Below, in pieces: positions 63,368 through 64,000 of a stretch of 64,000 nucleotides of DNA. The position numbers were made by a program, and so were the translations under genes. A model generated the notes under the pieces. The model was not told the DNA's origin. It worked only from the letters and a program-made list of their open reading frames with translations, and did no database searches. Numbering within the stretch: position 1 is the first letter of the stretch; every line of letters begins with the position of its first letter. The DNA comes from Eudromia elegans. Its lineage: Eukaryota > Chordata > Aves > Tinamiformes > Tinamidae. The stretch is taken from contig PTEX01000196.1 in NCBI GenBank assembly GCA_003342815.1, forward strand, positions 659,196 through 723,195, written 5' to 3'.

Positions 63368-63530
63368 AATTTGATCTCATAACAACCCTGTGAGAAAAAG
63401 TATTATTTACTCACGTGACTCAAGGATGTTGAGAGTCTTGCTCAAGGTCACAAGGAAATCTGTGGCAGAGCCGGGAGTTGTACCTACTGCTCCTGGCCCT
63501 TAAGCCTGTGTCTGAGCCACAACATCATGT
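63368..63530 (-). mobile_element. MIR-type SINE, nearly full length
   Basis: The + strand runs through the whole reverse-complement MIR pattern: AACAACCCTGTGAG, TATTATTTACTCA, a decayed GAGG-like section, CTTGCTCAAGGTCACA, GGCAGAGCCGGGAGTTG (the tRNA-related B-box side), then CTGCTCCTGGCCCTTAAGCC. This is the best preserved of the three MIR copies here. MIRs predate the split of birds and mammals, so a copy this readable in a bird has either been lucky or been under some constraint. Confidence 0.8.
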
Positions 63531-63955
63531 CCTCTTGCATGCATTATATGTACTGTATCATGTTCACCACTGCCTCTTCTCTTTCATAATGTGATATCTA
63601 TTGTTGCTTCTATGTAACATTCATAGGAATGTTTCTTCTATGTAACTTCAAATTCATAGGAAGCTACATGACATGACAAGAGTTTGCAGAGTTAAATAGA
63701 TTAAACTGACAAAAAAAAAAGAAAGAAAAAGTGCATGCCCTTTAACCGCTCTTTTAAATGCATTCAAAGTGTGTTGCTACATATGCCAAAATCAAATAAA
63801 TTCCAAAGCTTTTGCATTTTTGAACTACCTCACTTATGCTCCCAAAGCATGTGCTGGACAAAATACAAGAATGTGAAATTCTTTCTGGTTTTCTTTTTTC
63901 TTCTTCTTTTTTTTTTTCTTTTTTTTTTTTCCTCTATTGGTTATTCATATGCTAG
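63531..63955. other. Non-coding stretch with small duplication and pyrimidine tract
   Basis: CTTCTATGTAAC and ATTCATAGGAA each occur twice between about 63,605 and 63,662, an imperfect tandem duplication of about 30 bases. A long pyrimidine tract covers about 63,885-63,933. No gene recognised. Confidence 0.6.
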
Positions 63956-63982
63956 GTAGACATCAAAAGCAAAAAAGGAAAG
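63956..63982 (+). CDS. Candidate 27-base microexon near the window end
   Basis: A very long pyrimidine tract (63,885-63,933) leads to ATATGCTAG, then 27 bases, then AAG/GTGAGG. The length is a multiple of three. Phase 0 would encode VDIKSKKGK, a basic insert. The acceptor is weakened by the non-pyrimidine bases just before AG. The downstream context is cut off by the window edge. It could be a decoy. Confidence 0.2.
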
Positions 63983-64000
63983 GTGAGGAGGTTAAATTTA

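Noticed and set aside
1..64000. Bacterial-style systems (operons, CRISPR arrays, prophage, toxin modules)
   Set aside because: Composition, retroposons and lack of dense coding show vertebrate nuclear DNA. No such structure is present.

Overview
The window looks like one stretch of a bird nuclear genome, probably a macrochromosomal intergenic or large-intron region. The best evidence is a set of CR1 retroposon 3' ends on the + strand: an avian-type copy at about 44,490-44,670 that ends in the TTCTGTGATTCT tail, an older copy at about 5,825-6,131, and a very decayed archosaur/turtle-style CR1 tail at about 36,676-36,875. Three worn MIR-type SINEs, all on the - strand (about 22,075-22,170, 49,645-49,730 and 63,368-63,530), and one GC-rich solo LTR also fit a bird. 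The order of bird cannot be told. Most of the window is AT-rich by eye, with long runs of A and T. It has no bacterial gene layout, no tRNA or rRNA that I can see, and no CRISPR-like array.

No complete protein-coding gene is recognisable. The longest open frames are in the GGAA repeat (a composition artefact), in the LTR, and one unexplained 177-codon frame at 13,219-13,752. There are, however, exon-like segments with good splice signals. The most convincing are a - strand terminal-exon candidate at about 24,640-24,832 (very strong acceptor, 40 open codons, stop, AATAAA 45 bases later), a - strand 48-base exon candidate at 37,143-37,190, a - strand 54-base candidate at 54,643-54,696, and + strand microexon candidates at 32,207-32,227 (21 bases) and 63,956-63,982 (27 bases). 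Their reading phases do not join into one gene as they stand. Decoy exons are common in any intron-like DNA, so all of them are hypotheses.

Layout. 1-8.8 kb: unannotated AT-rich DNA with one CR1 copy. 8.86-9.28 kb: a GGAA/GAGA purine repeat with a perfect 96-base higher-order duplication and one unresolved base. 9.6-10.2 kb: a block with more G+C and CpG, carrying strong splice acceptors on both strands. 10-26 kb: mostly blank, with the long open frame, a MIR and the terminal-exon candidate. 26.45-27.13 kb: a 677-base solo LTR with a 6-base target duplication, five same-direction CCAAT boxes, TATA, AATAAA and a long GC-rich U5. 27-44 kb: blank DNA, an old CR1, exon candidates and a TTA microsatellite. 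44-64 kb: a young CR1, two MIRs, and several small tandem duplications (a 71-base direct duplication at 52.6 kb, a 21-base minisatellite at 58.1 kb).

The most interesting object is the LTR. It is a compact, GC-rich promoter/terminator cassette in AT-rich surroundings. Its U5 repeats a GGCRAC motif at alternating 36- and 40-base steps, and its first bases form a perfect 19-base palindrome. Nothing here amounts to a recognisable new multi-gene system.
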